Origin: Lentimicrobiaceae bacterium
GTDB lineage: Bacteria > Bacteroidota > Bacteroidia > Bacteroidales > F082
Direction: 5' to 3'
DNA: 64,000 nt
Assembly: GCA_018661505.1 (NCBI GenBank)
Contig: JABJIE010000063.1
Location: 1 to 64,000, forward strand
The notes under the pieces are model-generated. The model was not told where the DNA came from, did no database searches, and saw only the letters and a program-made list of their open reading frames with translations. Numbering within the stretch: the first letter of the stretch is position 1; each line of letters begins with the position of its first letter. The position numbers and the translations under genes are program-made. This document shows positions 41,423 through 50,915 of the stretch, one piece after another.

Positions 41423-42277
41423 TTGAGGAAGCTATTATCATATCTATTATTGTTATTTGTAACCACGGGTTGCTTAAATAATATGAATAATAATGATAGT
41501 AAAATACTAGCTCGGGTACATGACAAATATCTTTATATAGATGATCTTCAAGGATTATTCCCCAAAAATATGTCACCTAGAGATAGTATATCAACGGTAA
41601 GAGGGTACGTAAATGAGTGGGTTCGAACTAATGTTATGATATATCAGGCTGAAATGAATCTTCCTTTGGATCAATTGGACTTCACAAAGCAGCTAGATGA
41701 CTACAGAAATTCACTTATCATATACAATTATGAGACGAGCCTTATCAATCAAAATTTAGATACTATAGTTTCAGAAGATGAGATTTATGATTATTACAAC
41801 TCTCACCTAAGTGATTTTGAATTGAAGGAGAACATATCAAAAGCATTGTATGTTATTACTGATAATTCCGATGAAAAAGAAGAAATATTTGATCATTTAT
41901 TTACCTTGGCAGATTCTTTATTATTTGATTCAATAGAGTACTATGCGCCATCATATGCGTTATCTTATAGCTTGGACACATCAAAATGGGTAACTTTTTT
42001 CGATATTCAAAAAACAATCCCCATAGAAACATACAATATTGAGCTATTTCTAAAAAATAACCGAATGGTGAAGATTAATACTGAAAGGCTGATATACTAT
42101 ATTAAATTCTTTGACTTTAGAATCAAAGATGACATTAGTCCATTGGATTTTGAAAGAAAGGATATTTACAACATCATAATATCAAAAAGAAAGATTAAAT
42201 TGGCAAAAGAAGTTAGAAATGATATATACGAAAGAGCCATAATCAATAAAGACTTTGAGATATATTACAATAATTAA
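41423..42277 (+). CDS. SurA-family lipoprotein lacking an evident PPIase domain
   Basis: The 284-residue product has a lipoprotein signal ending in VTTGC and starts at TTG (41423). The mature part begins ILARVHDKYLYIDDLQGLFP, recalling the SurA_N chaperone helix set, and its middle (EDEIYDYYNSHLSDFELKENISKALYVI) resembles the run-in to a parvulin domain. However, no complete rotamase signature (GYHI and so on) is visible. Its position between two true SurA-like isomerases suggests a chaperone-only paralogue in outer-membrane protein folding. Confidence 0.72.
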   Translation: MRKLLSYLLLLFVTTGCLNNMNNNDSKILARVHDKYLYIDDLQGLFPKNMSPRDSISTVRGYVNEWVRTNVMIYQAEMNLPLDQLDFTKQLDDYRNSLIIYNYETSLINQNLDTIVSEDEIYDYYNSHLSDFELKENISKALYVITDNSDEKEEIFDHLFTLADSLLFDSIEYYAPSYALSYSLDTSKWVTFFDIQKTIPIETYNIELFLKNNRMVKINTERLIYYIKFFDFRIKDDISPLDFERKDIYNIIISKRKIKLAKEVRNDIYERAIINKDFEIYYNN

Positions 42278-42311
42278 ACTAAATATATTGCTGCTCAATA
42301 AAATAACTATA

Positions 42312-43703
42312 ATGATAATTTCAAGTAAAATAAGATTTTTCAACTTACTGAAAAAGACCTCTCTATCATCATCGCTACTGATGCTTATTATATTAACATC
42401 AATTACAACCAATGGTCAGAACGAGCAAATTATAGACGGAGTTGTAGCCATAGTAGGAAAAAATATCGTACTAGAAAGTGATATACAGAATCAGTACCTT
42501 AATTATAAAATGCAAGGTGGTATAAGTGCAAGTGTAAGTGAACTGAAGTGTGATATTATTGAAGACATATTATTCCAAAAACTCATGGTTGCACAAGCAG
42601 AAGTAGATAGTATAGTTATAAGTGATATTCAAGTTGAGGCAGATCTTGATAGACGTCTATCCGGATTTATACAGCAATTTGGTTCTCAGGAAAAAATGGA
42701 AGACTACTATGGAAAAACATTAATTGAGATAAAACAGGAGTTACAAGATATAGTAAGGGAACAGATGCTTGCGCAGCAAGTTCAATCAGAGATCGTAAGT
42801 GGAATTGATGTAACACCATCTGAGATACGGGTATTTTACAAATCCATACCTAAGGATAGCATCCCGATTATCAAAACAGAATATGTTATAGCGGAAATAG
42901 TGAAAAATCCTCCAATTAGTATTTCGGAGAAGTTGATGGTAAAAGAACAGCTAAATAATATTAGAAAACGAATTCTAGACGGAAGTAGTTTTTCCACAAT
43001 GGCAATCATGTATTCACAAGATCCTGGATCAGCTAAAAAAGGAGGCGAATTGGGTTTTTATGGAAGGGGGCAACTATACCCTGAATTTGAAGCAGTTGCT
43101 TTTAAATTAAATGAAGGTGAAATAAGTAATATCATCGAGACTGAGGCCGGTTATCATATTATACAAATGATTGAAAGGAAGGGTGACTATATCAATGTTA
43201 GGCATATACTACTTTCGCCAAAGGTAAGTCCACAGGATCTAAATGATGCAAAAATGGAACTTGACAGTATTGTGCTCCTAATTAATAATGACTCATTATC
43301 ATTTGATGAAGCAGTTATTCGCTTTTCAGAAGGCGATAATGCTAATAACAATGGATTGATGATAAATCCTTACACCATGAGTACAACATTTGAAGCCGAG
43401 GAACTTGATTCGCAAGTTTCTTTTACCATAGAAAAAATGGAAGTTGGCGATATTTCAAATCCTGTTCCCATGAAAACAGAGGATAATAAGGATGCATTTA
43501 GAATAATACTGCTCAAGAAAAGATCACAGCCGCATCAAGCAAATCTTCAGGAGGATTATACGAAAATTAGAGAATGGGCTCTGCAGAATAAACAAATGGT
43601 AACGGTTAGCGAATGGATTGAAGAGAAAGCTGCTAATACATACGTTAGAATTAATGAGGAATATGAATCATGTACATTTGTTCATGATTGGGGGATGAAT
43701 TAG
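42312..43703 (+). CDS. surA: SurA-like periplasmic peptidyl-prolyl isomerase/chaperone
   Basis: The protein of about 463 residues starts at ATG 42312; the ORF track adds 19 residues from a TTG that overlaps the previous gene. A signal sequence ending near TTNGQ precedes SurA_N text (DGVVAIVGKNIVLESDIQNQYLNYKMQGG), with two rotamase domains (YSQDPGSAKKGGELGFYGRGQL...GYHIIQMIE and VRHILLSPKVSPQD). It is the best SurA match of the three and should escort barrel proteins to BAM. A MoxR gene follows 29 bases later. Confidence 0.88.
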   Translation: MIISSKIRFFNLLKKTSLSSSLLMLIILTSITTNGQNEQIIDGVVAIVGKNIVLESDIQNQYLNYKMQGGISASVSELKCDIIEDILFQKLMVAQAEVDSIVISDIQVEADLDRRLSGFIQQFGSQEKMEDYYGKTLIEIKQELQDIVREQMLAQQVQSEIVSGIDVTPSEIRVFYKSIPKDSIPIIKTEYVIAEIVKNPPISISEKLMVKEQLNNIRKRILDGSSFSTMAIMYSQDPGSAKKGGELGFYGRGQLYPEFEAVAFKLNEGEISNIIETEAGYHIIQMIERKGDYINVRHILLSPKVSPQDLNDAKMELDSIVLLINNDSLSFDEAVIRFSEGDNANNNGLMINPYTMSTTFEAEELDSQVSFTIEKMEVGDISNPVPMKTEDNKDAFRIILLKKRSQPHQANLQEDYTKIREWALQNKQMVTVSEWIEEKAANTYVRINEEYESCTFVHDWGMN

Positions 43704-43732
43704 ATCTGCTTTTAAAATACAATTAAATAGAG

Positions 43733-44704
43733 ATGACAAATAATACATATAAATCAGATGTTGAAGCTCTTGAAGCTTTGGTTAAGAAATATCAAAATCT
43801 AAAAAATGAAATTTCACAGGTAATCGTAGGGCAAGAAGATATTGTCAAAAATTCACTTATTTCAATTTTTAGTCAGGGACATGTATTACTTGTTGGTGTG
43901 CCAGGTCTTGCCAAAACATTGCTCGTAAATACCATTAGTGATGTTCTGGGTTTATCGTATAACCGAATCCAGTTCACTCCCGACCTCATGCCTTCGGATA
44001 TCATAGGTACCGAAATTCTAGATGAGAATAGGAAATTTAAGTTCATAAATGGTCCTATTTTTGCCAATATAATTTTAGCGGATGAAATTAATAGGACCCC
44101 TCCTAAAACTCAAGCGGCATTATTGGAGGCAATGCAGGAAAAATCCGTTACGGTTTCAGGCAATACTTACAAATTGGGAACTCCATTTTTTGTAATGGCT
44201 ACACAAAATCCCATTGAGCAAGAAGGAACCTATCCCTTGCCTGAAGCTCAATTGGACAGGTTTATGTTTAATCTTATTCTTGACTACCCTGAAATGAATG
44301 AGGAGCTTGAGATAATTAAAAGAACAACAGGAGAAACCTCAACCAAACTTTCCACAGCTATGGACTCGGAAGAAATTCTTTTCTTTCAAAATTTAATAAG
44401 AAAAATACCTGTCGCAGATAATGTTATGGAGTACGCTGTAAACCTCGTATCCAAAACCAGACCAAATACTAAACATGCTCATCCATGGGCAAATGATTTC
44501 CTTAATTGGGGAGCAGGTCCACGTGCTTCACAATATCTAGTAATTGGTGCCAAAGCTCATGCTGCAATTAGTGGTAAGTTCTCACCTGATATTGATGATA
44601 TTAAAGCAGTAGTACATCCAGTACTAAGACATAGAATAATAAGAAATTATAAAGCCGAAGCTGAAGGAGTAAGTATTGATGATATTATTACTGAGATGAT
44701 TTAG
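43733..44704 (+). CDS. MoxR-family AAA+ ATPase
   Basis: The 323-residue protein has Walker A (GVPGLAKT), Walker B (IILADEINRTPPKTQAALLEAM), sensor 1 (FFVMATQNPIEQEGTYPLPEAQLDRF) and a C-terminal lid domain. MoxR ATPases act as chaperones that load cofactors or activate protein complexes, usually beside DUF58 and VWA genes. Here no such partner follows; the gene closes the guaB-surA unit and is followed by a 207-base gap. Confidence 0.92.
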   Translation: MTNNTYKSDVEALEALVKKYQNLKNEISQVIVGQEDIVKNSLISIFSQGHVLLVGVPGLAKTLLVNTISDVLGLSYNRIQFTPDLMPSDIIGTEILDENRKFKFINGPIFANIILADEINRTPPKTQAALLEAMQEKSVTVSGNTYKLGTPFFVMATQNPIEQEGTYPLPEAQLDRFMFNLILDYPEMNEELEIIKRTTGETSTKLSTAMDSEEILFFQNLIRKIPVADNVMEYAVNLVSKTRPNTKHAHPWANDFLNWGAGPRASQYLVIGAKAHAAISGKFSPDIDDIKAVVHPVLRHRIIRNYKAEAEGVSIDDIITEMI

Positions 44705-44887
44705 GTTTTAACCTTATAAATTAGGCATATTCAACCTCCTAAGTATTTGATACCTTTTAGCATATTAATATTCTGGATTACTATCAAAAATATCAATTAA
44801 TTATTGGCTCATTAATTATAATATTTTACCGCATCTTAAATTATGTGTAATTATTATATTTTTTTAATATTCTCATAGTAATATTAC

Positions 44888-44895
44888 TAAGTTTG
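44888..44895 (+). promoter_or_regulatory. -7 element for the large T9SS cargo gene
   Basis: TAAGTTTG lies 16 bases upstream of the ATG at 44912. The 207-base gap before the gene is very AT-rich and shows no other clear element. Confidence 0.45.
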
Positions 44896-44911
44896 TAAAA
44901 AATCAGACCGT

Positions 44912-47900
44912 ATGAAAAAAATATACCATATAATTATTGCCATTATACTTAGTATATCATCATTAATTGCTGCTGAAGGAGATACCATTGTAATTCAAAC
45001 AATAGATCATAATACTCCAACATTACCAGGATGGAATAGCCCTAGGTCAGGAACCTATGTTTTTCCACCTGCCACAGTAAGTTTTTCGAAAATACTCATG
45101 TCCTATAACCTTAAATGTGATCCCTCACAAAGTCCAGCATGCGGCGAATGGGATTATACTACACACACGAGAATATACGAAAAAACTGGTTTATTTGACT
45201 CAACATTATATTTCCACCCAAACTTTATTGTGAACAACATTACTCCTGATACTTTTATGATGATGACTTCACCATCCTTTAAGTACCTTCCAACACTTGA
45301 GTATATAAATCAGTCTACATCCACAAATACAGGCAATCCTGGGGATATGAGTAAATCCATAAATATTCCATTTACGGAAAGCACAAAGGATGGTAGAGCA
45401 CAATTCATTTATTCAAGTTCAGAGCTTTTAGCTTCTGGCTTGCAAGCCGGAGATATAACTGGTATCCAATTAGAATTAACAAGTGGTAGTTCTACACTAA
45501 AGCACTTTACAATTAGAGCCGCTCACTATTCCGAAGATGTGTTACCTCAATATACTTATGTTGAAGATGGTTTGGAGACTGTTTATTCAAGGAACACCTC
45601 TCTTGCCAATGGTAATAATGGAATTTCATTTTCTTTCCCTTTCTCATGGGATGGTGCCCAGAATATATTAATCGATGTTAGCTATGCAAATCACAGTGGA
45701 ACATCTGTTCTTATTGGAGACTCATCATCAGATGACAAATCAAATATTTCCGATGGACCTGACAATTACCTTGATTTTGGAGGTTGGGATTATGTTGATG
45801 TTCCCAAGGATGTATTTAATACCATAGATAGTGCTATTACAATTAGTTTCTGGCAGTATGGTGACCCTGCGATTCAACCCATAAACTCTTCAATATTTGA
45901 GGGTGTTGATAGTTTGGGCAGAAGAGTTTTGAATGCTCATTTACCATGGAGCAATGGTAAAGTATATTGGGATGCTGGTTTCGATGGTTATGAACGAATT
46001 TATCGTGCTGCTAGCGCAAATGAATATAAGGGTAAATGGAATTTCTGGACATTTCTTAAGGATTGCAGAACAGGTAGTATGCAAATACTATTAAATGGAG
46101 ATCTATGGTTTATTGGCAGTGGAAGAATTAAGCCTGTTGACAATGTTGATCAATTTAGAATTGGTTCGGCAATTGGCTATGACGGATATTACGATGGATA
46201 TATTGATGACTTTAGAATATGGGATACCGTTCTGAGCTGGGATGAAATAAAAAATTGGATGTACAAGGATATTACACCAGACCATCCCAATTATGATAAT
46301 CTAAGAGCTAACTATAGATTTAATGATGGATCAGGTTTTGAGGCATCAGACTCAAGTCCGAATGGATTTACCGGCTATCAATTTGGATATCCAGGATGGT
46401 TAGATTATAATGGACAATCTAGAATGAAAAATGCTAATGGTGATGATTCACGGTTACATTTAACATTTGAAAATGGTATTTATGATCCATTACTACTAGA
46501 CTCTCTTGTTGTTGTTGACACTATGGAGAATCCACCTCTTAATGTAGTTACATATAATCCTGACAATCCGCCTGTTCCCTCTGATACATTAACTCGTTGG
46601 GATGCATACTACAATAATTATTCGTATGATGCATCAGGAGTGGCAACAGACTCAAGCCTTGTGGTTCCGGATGAAACATTCTATAGAATTGATATGCCTT
46701 ATTATGGCGATCCATATGAAATACTAATTCCATGGGAGATTGCAAGATATATTACTCCCTATGGTAACGGTCTTTCACTGGGAGATGATGGCTGGACATG
46801 GACATTTGATGTTACAGATTATAGGCCTTTGTTGGTTGACTCCTTGCAAGTTACTGCTGGTAACTTTCAGGAGCTTCTTGATTTGGAGTTTCATATGATT
46901 GAAGGAACTCCATCACGTGAGGTTGTAAACATCGATAAACTTTATTCTGGATCCTTTTCTCTTAAGAATTTTGCTGAGAATGTAACACCAGATACAATTT
47001 CATTGGATCCTATGGCAGAAACATTCAAGGTAAAAACAAGAACCTCAGGACATCAATTTGACAACCCAACAAACTGTGCAGAATTTTGTTACAAAATTCA
47101 AAGTCTTGATGTTAATGGCCAAATGGTTGCAGATTGGCAGATAATGCAAGAATGTGCTAATAACCCACTCCATCCCCAAGGAGGAACATGGATATATGAC
47201 AGAGCAGGATGGTGCCCAGGTGCAAAAGTTACCGATCAGAACATAGAAATTACTCCCTATGTTACTTCGGATGTGGTAATTATTGATTACAATTCACAAT
47301 ACGACGAATACGGAAATTATCTGCTGGAAACTCATTTGATTTCATATGGCCAACTTAACTTTGAGTTAGACGCTAGTGTTGAAGAGGTTATTGCCCCAAA
47401 TAACGATAAGATTTATGGAAGATTTAATCCTTCCGCAGGTGCTCCCGAAATCATTATTGCTAATAATGGTAGTGAAACCCTTACAGATTTGAAAATTACT
47501 TATGGTCCCAATGGAAGTTCCAAAGAATATATGTGGAGTGGCAATCTTGAATTTGATCAGACGGAAAATGTAATCCTAGAGGAGTTTGATTGGGAAGAAT
47601 GGTTAGCTGGAGATGGTAACTTCACTGTGGAGGTTTCCAACCCAAATAACTCTAACGATGAAAATCCCATAAATAATACATATGAGACCAACTACAACCT
47701 TCCTGCTGTCTATCCATCCACAATTGTTATACATTTTAGGACAAACAAAGCAGGATACCAAAATAGTTGGGAGCTTAAATTAAATAATGACCAAGTAATA
47801 CTTGAACGCGATGGGTTTGATAATGAGACCTTATATGTAGATACAATTACATTTATGAATGGGTGTTTTAAATTCTATATGTATGATACCGGTCATAATG

Positions 47901-48304
47901 GGATTTCATTTTGGGCAAATAATCAAGGGAGTGGATTACTTAGATGGTATGATTTAGATGGTAATGTTCTCAAAGTGTTTAATGGAGATTTTGGAGACCA
48001 AATATATCATAGCTTTTATACTGATATGTTTCTTGATATTAAGAACAATACAAATAATACATTTGAATTTGAAATTATTCCAAATCCAAATAATGGAAAA
48101 TTCCATATTTCATTTAATGATATTATTGAAGATGATTATGATATCTCCGTATATAACTCAACTGGTCAGCAGATATACAATGATCAACTAAATAGAAGTT
48201 ATTCTGGTGGTTTATTGAACCTTGATCAATTATCACCTGGCATATATACATGTGTATTACAAGGGTCAAATGGGAGATCCGTGAAAAATTTTGTTATAAA
48301 TTAA
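44912..48304 (+). CDS. Large T9SS-secreted protein with PNGase-F-like and LamG-like domains
   Basis: The 1130-residue protein has a signal peptide (cleavage near LIAAEG). An N-terminal region (about 20-260) resembles peptide-N-glycosidase F (FSKILMSYNLKCDPSQSPACGEWDYTTHTRIYEKTG). A LamG/concanavalin-like insert spans about 285-440 (YLDFGGWDYVDVPKDVF, YYDGYIDDFRIWD). A further PNGase-like part follows (CAEFCYKIQSLDVNGQ, AGWCPGA), then beta modules. The C-terminus is a Por-type sorting domain (IPNPNNGKFHISF, VYNSTGQQIYN, LSPGIYTCVLQ). It is probably a surface or secreted glycoprotein-acting enzyme or binder; activity is unproven. Confidence 0.8.
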   Translation: MKKIYHIIIAIILSISSLIAAEGDTIVIQTIDHNTPTLPGWNSPRSGTYVFPPATVSFSKILMSYNLKCDPSQSPACGEWDYTTHTRIYEKTGLFDSTLYFHPNFIVNNITPDTFMMMTSPSFKYLPTLEYINQSTSTNTGNPGDMSKSINIPFTESTKDGRAQFIYSSSELLASGLQAGDITGIQLELTSGSSTLKHFTIRAAHYSEDVLPQYTYVEDGLETVYSRNTSLANGNNGISFSFPFSWDGAQNILIDVSYANHSGTSVLIGDSSSDDKSNISDGPDNYLDFGGWDYVDVPKDVFNTIDSAITISFWQYGDPAIQPINSSIFEGVDSLGRRVLNAHLPWSNGKVYWDAGFDGYERIYRAASANEYKGKWNFWTFLKDCRTGSMQILLNGDLWFIGSGRIKPVDNVDQFRIGSAIGYDGYYDGYIDDFRIWDTVLSWDEIKNWMYKDITPDHPNYDNLRANYRFNDGSGFEASDSSPNGFTGYQFGYPGWLDYNGQSRMKNANGDDSRLHLTFENGIYDPLLLDSLVVVDTMENPPLNVVTYNPDNPPVPSDTLTRWDAYYNNYSYDASGVATDSSLVVPDETFYRIDMPYYGDPYEILIPWEIARYITPYGNGLSLGDDGWTWTFDVTDYRPLLVDSLQVTAGNFQELLDLEFHMIEGTPSREVVNIDKLYSGSFSLKNFAENVTPDTISLDPMAETFKVKTRTSGHQFDNPTNCAEFCYKIQSLDVNGQMVADWQIMQECANNPLHPQGGTWIYDRAGWCPGAKVTDQNIEITPYVTSDVVIIDYNSQYDEYGNYLLETHLISYGQLNFELDASVEEVIAPNNDKIYGRFNPSAGAPEIIIANNGSETLTDLKITYGPNGSSKEYMWSGNLEFDQTENVILEEFDWEEWLAGDGNFTVEVSNPNNSNDENPINNTYETNYNLPAVYPSTIVIHFRTNKAGYQNSWELKLNNDQVILERDGFDNETLYVDTITFMNGCFKFYMYDTGHNGISFWANNQGSGLLRWYDLDGNVLKVFNGDFGDQIYHSFYTDMFLDIKNNTNNTFEFEIIPNPNNGKFHISFNDIIEDDYDISVYNSTGQQIYNDQLNRSYSGGLLNLDQLSPGIYTCVLQGSNGRSVKNFVIN

Positions 48305-48314
48305 AAACAACCAA

Positions 48315-49253
48315 ATGAAAACCTCTCTTTCCGAAATGCTTGGTGTTGAGCACTCCATAATAATGGCACCAATGTTTTTAGTTACTAATGTTGAGATGAT
48401 GATTGGCGCTCTTGACAATGGCATTACAGCTGCGATCCCAGCCTTAAACTTCAGAACTGATGATGATATGCGAAGCGCCCTAAATGAGATTAAGGCACAT
48501 ACTTCAAAACCTTTTGGTGTTAATCTAATAGTTAATAAATCTAATATAAAACTCAAAAAGCAACTTCAAACATGTTTGGATTTAGAGGTGGCATTTATAA
48601 TAACATCATTGGGAAACCCAGAGGAGATAATCAACAAATGTAAACCCAAAGGTATAAAAGTATTTTGTGATGTTGTTGATCTAAATTACGCCAAAAAAGT
48701 TGAAGCAAGTGGTGCTGATGCAGTTATAGCAGTTAATTCAGAAGCAGGTGGACACTCGGGAAATTTAGCACAATCAGAACTCATACCAAAATTGAATTCC
48801 GAATTAAATATTCCAGTAATCTCAGCTGGTGGTATTTCATGTAAGGGTGATATTGATAAAGCTTTCGAATTAGGTGCTCAAGGAGTTTCTGTTGGAACAA
48901 TATTCATAGCCTCTGATGAAGCAGGTGTAAGTGAGGACTATAAAAATGCTCTTGTTGATTATTCGGCTAACGATATAATTATGACTTCACATATTTCTGG
49001 CACACCACTAACGGTTATAAATACACCTTATGTTAAAAGTTTAAAGTCTAATAATGGATGGATTAAAAGGAAGTTGCTAAATAATAAGAAGTTAAAGAAA
49101 ATTACCAAACTTATTATTATGTCAAAAGGAATGAACTCGCTTAAGAAAGCTGCAACTAAACCAACATATAAAACCGTTTGGGTTGCAGGACCTTCCATTG
49201 AGAATATAACGAAAATAAACTCTGTTACTGATATAATTAAATCATTGACTTAA
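48315..49253 (+). CDS. FabK/nitronate monooxygenase-like flavoprotein
   Basis: The 312-residue TIM-barrel flavoprotein has the family blocks IIMAPMFLVTNVEMMIGALDNGITAAIPALN, AVNSEAGGHSGNLA (the FMN-binding GGH) and VISAGGISCKGDIDKAFELGAQGVSVGTIF. The family includes nitronate monooxygenase and the enoyl-ACP reductase FabK; these residues alone do not decide between them. It starts 10 bases after the T9SS cargo stop, and converges with truA. Confidence 0.82.
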   Translation: MKTSLSEMLGVEHSIIMAPMFLVTNVEMMIGALDNGITAAIPALNFRTDDDMRSALNEIKAHTSKPFGVNLIVNKSNIKLKKQLQTCLDLEVAFIITSLGNPEEIINKCKPKGIKVFCDVVDLNYAKKVEASGADAVIAVNSEAGGHSGNLAQSELIPKLNSELNIPVISAGGISCKGDIDKAFELGAQGVSVGTIFIASDEAGVSEDYKNALVDYSANDIIMTSHISGTPLTVINTPYVKSLKSNNGWIKRKLLNNKKLKKITKLIIMSKGMNSLKKAATKPTYKTVWVAGPSIENITKINSVTDIIKSLT

Positions 49254-49284
49254 GGGTTATTTAAAGAATGTAACAAACCATTCA

Positions 49285-50037
49285 TTAGCTTATTTGGAAA
49301 TTGTCGGGATATTTTACCACTTCCAAGAAAAGACCATGAGCTGGTACAGAAAATCCAGCCTTACCCCTATCCTTTGCTTCAATTATTTTTGGCATATCTT
49401 CTATGGATAAACGACCTTTGCCTATTTCTAGCAAAGTTCCCATAATAGCTCTTACCATATTTCTTAAGAACCTATCTGCAGTGATGGTAAATACCAAATT
49501 ATCATTTGTTTCTTTAAAATAAGCAGTTTCAATTTTACAATCATTTGTGGCAGTTTGTGTATGTAACTTTGAAAAGCTTGTGAAATCTGTATAATGTAAC
49601 AGGTACTTGCATGCTGCATTCATATCATCAATATTTAAATCTCCATTGAAGAAATAACTCACTTTTTCACTAAATGGGTCTTTAACTGTTGATATGTAGT
49701 ATTTATATGTTCTACTTAAGGCAGAAAACCTTGAGTTAAATGAGTCATCCACCGAAATCAAATCGTAAATAACAATATCAGAAGGAAGAAAACTATTTAA
49801 CTTGTATATCAAGTCCATGAAATTCCATTCTAGATCAGCAAAATCAAAATGAGCATAAAACTGTTTAGCATGAACACCTGTATCTGTTCTACCGCAACCA
49901 ACCAAGCTTATATCACCCTTAAGTAATACTGATAATTTATCTGATATCTCTGCTTGCACGGAGTGTGCATTATCTTGAATTTGCCATCCATGATACCTAG
50001 ATCCGTTATATGCTAATTTGAGCAAATACCTATTCAT
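49285..50037 (-). CDS. truA: tRNA pseudouridine(38-40) synthase
   Basis: The 250-residue enzyme isomerises uridines 38-40 in the tRNA anticodon arm. It opens YLLKLAYNGSRYHGWQIQ and has the catalytic Asp in GCGRTDTGVHA, followed by the conserved FTITADRFLRNMVRAIMGTLLEIGKG block. Length is typical for TruA. It diverges from the nickel-type transporter gene. Confidence 0.95.
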   Translation of the reverse strand: MNRYLLKLAYNGSRYHGWQIQDNAHSVQAEISDKLSVLLKGDISLVGCGRTDTGVHAKQFYAHFDFADLEWNFMDLIYKLNSFLPSDIVIYDLISVDDSFNSRFSALSRTYKYYISTVKDPFSEKVSYFFNGDLNIDDMNAACKYLLHYTDFTSFSKLHTQTATNDCKIETAYFKETNDNLVFTITADRFLRNMVRAIMGTLLEIGKGRLSIEDMPKIIEAKDRGKAGFSVPAHGLFLEVVKYPDNFQIS

Positions 50038-50059
50038 AATATTGATTATAAAATCACAA

Positions 50060-50067
50060 CAAAAATA
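50060..50067 (-). promoter_or_regulatory. -7 element for truA
   Basis: The minus strand reads TATTTTTG, 22 bases upstream of the truA start; it faces away from the transporter promoter in the same gap. Confidence 0.4.
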
Positions 50068-50099
50068 GTTTGTTTTACCAATTATAACACGCCATTTAG

Positions 50100-50130
50100 T
50101 TGTGAAATCATTAACAAAAAGGTAATTTTG
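50100..50130 (+). promoter_or_regulatory. Promoter for the nickel-type transporter, with CRP/FNR-like site
   Basis: TTG (50100-50102) and TAATTTTG (50123-50130) are spaced 20 bases apart, a good Bacteroidota match. TGTGA-N6-TAACA (50101-50116) overlaps the -33 and spacer and differs by one base from the CRP/FNR-type palindrome TGTGA-N6-TCACA. That overlap suggests regulation, not proven. Confidence 0.5.
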
Positions 50131-50154
50131 TATAATAATTATTTATTTTCACAC

Positions 50155-50895
50155 ATGAGCGAATATCTGGTTGGCTTTCCATTAATATTTGGATTAATTG
50201 CATCTGTAATACACGTGGTAGCTGGACCCGATCATTTAGCTGCGATTGGCCCACTTGCTATCAGTACAAGATACCGTGCCTGGTTAATTGGCATGTCATG
50301 GGGTGTTGGCCACATCATTGGAATGCTTTTGCTTGGAACTATATTTTTCTTTTTCCGAGATTTAATACCCATTGATTTTATTAGTAATAATAGTGAAAAA
50401 CTTGTGGGAATATTACTTTTAGCAATAGGGATATGGGCATTATTAAAAATAAAAGGTCTTTTGAAACTAGGTCAACATCATGATCATAAGCATCAAGTAG
50501 GTCAAGACACTGTCTACGTACACAGGCATAATTATAACTTTGAAAAGGACAAGAAATATAATGAAGCCATAATTCATACTCACGATATAAAAATAGAGAA
50601 ACAGTCCTATAAAGCGGCAGCAGGTATTGGTTTAATACATGGTTTTGCTGGGGTTTCACATATTGTAAGTATGCTACCAACATTAGCTTTTGAGAATAAT
50701 AAACAGGCAATTATGTATCTTGTGGGTTTTGCATTTGGCACTATAATTTCCATGGTTATTTTTTCATTCCTACTCGGGTTATTATCAAAATATGCAAGTA
50801 GAAAGAGAAAGGATACTATTCTAATTGTGATGAATTCTATAGCTGGTCTTGCAGCAATTATAATTGGTATCTTATGGATATGGAAAACATGGTAA
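50155..50895 (+). CDS. NiCoT/UreH-like nickel or cobalt transporter
   Basis: The ATG at 50155 is preferred over the ORF-track TTG (50128), which lies inside the promoter. The protein of about 246 residues has six or so membrane helices. An N-terminal HVVAGPDH (His20, Asp26, His27) resembles the metal-binding His/Asp signature of NiCoT and UreH families (H-x4-DH in NiCoT). A central cytoplasmic loop is His-rich (GQHHDHKHQVGQ). Import of nickel for the neighbouring [NiFe] hydrogenase is the natural guess; cobalt or a TauE-like role remains possible. Confidence 0.75.
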   Translation: MSEYLVGFPLIFGLIASVIHVVAGPDHLAAIGPLAISTRYRAWLIGMSWGVGHIIGMLLLGTIFFFFRDLIPIDFISNNSEKLVGILLLAIGIWALLKIKGLLKLGQHHDHKHQVGQDTVYVHRHNYNFEKDKKYNEAIIHTHDIKIEKQSYKAAAGIGLIHGFAGVSHIVSMLPTLAFENNKQAIMYLVGFAFGTIISMVIFSFLLGLLSKYASRKRKDTILIVMNSIAGLAAIIIGILWIWKTW

Positions 50896-50915
50896 TAATT
50901 ATAAAATAACAAGTT

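Noticed and set aside
49254-49284. Hairpin GAATG-N8-CATTC between the convergent flavoprotein and truA genes
   Set aside because: The stem is only five AT-rich pairs and has no T run, so it was not called a terminator.
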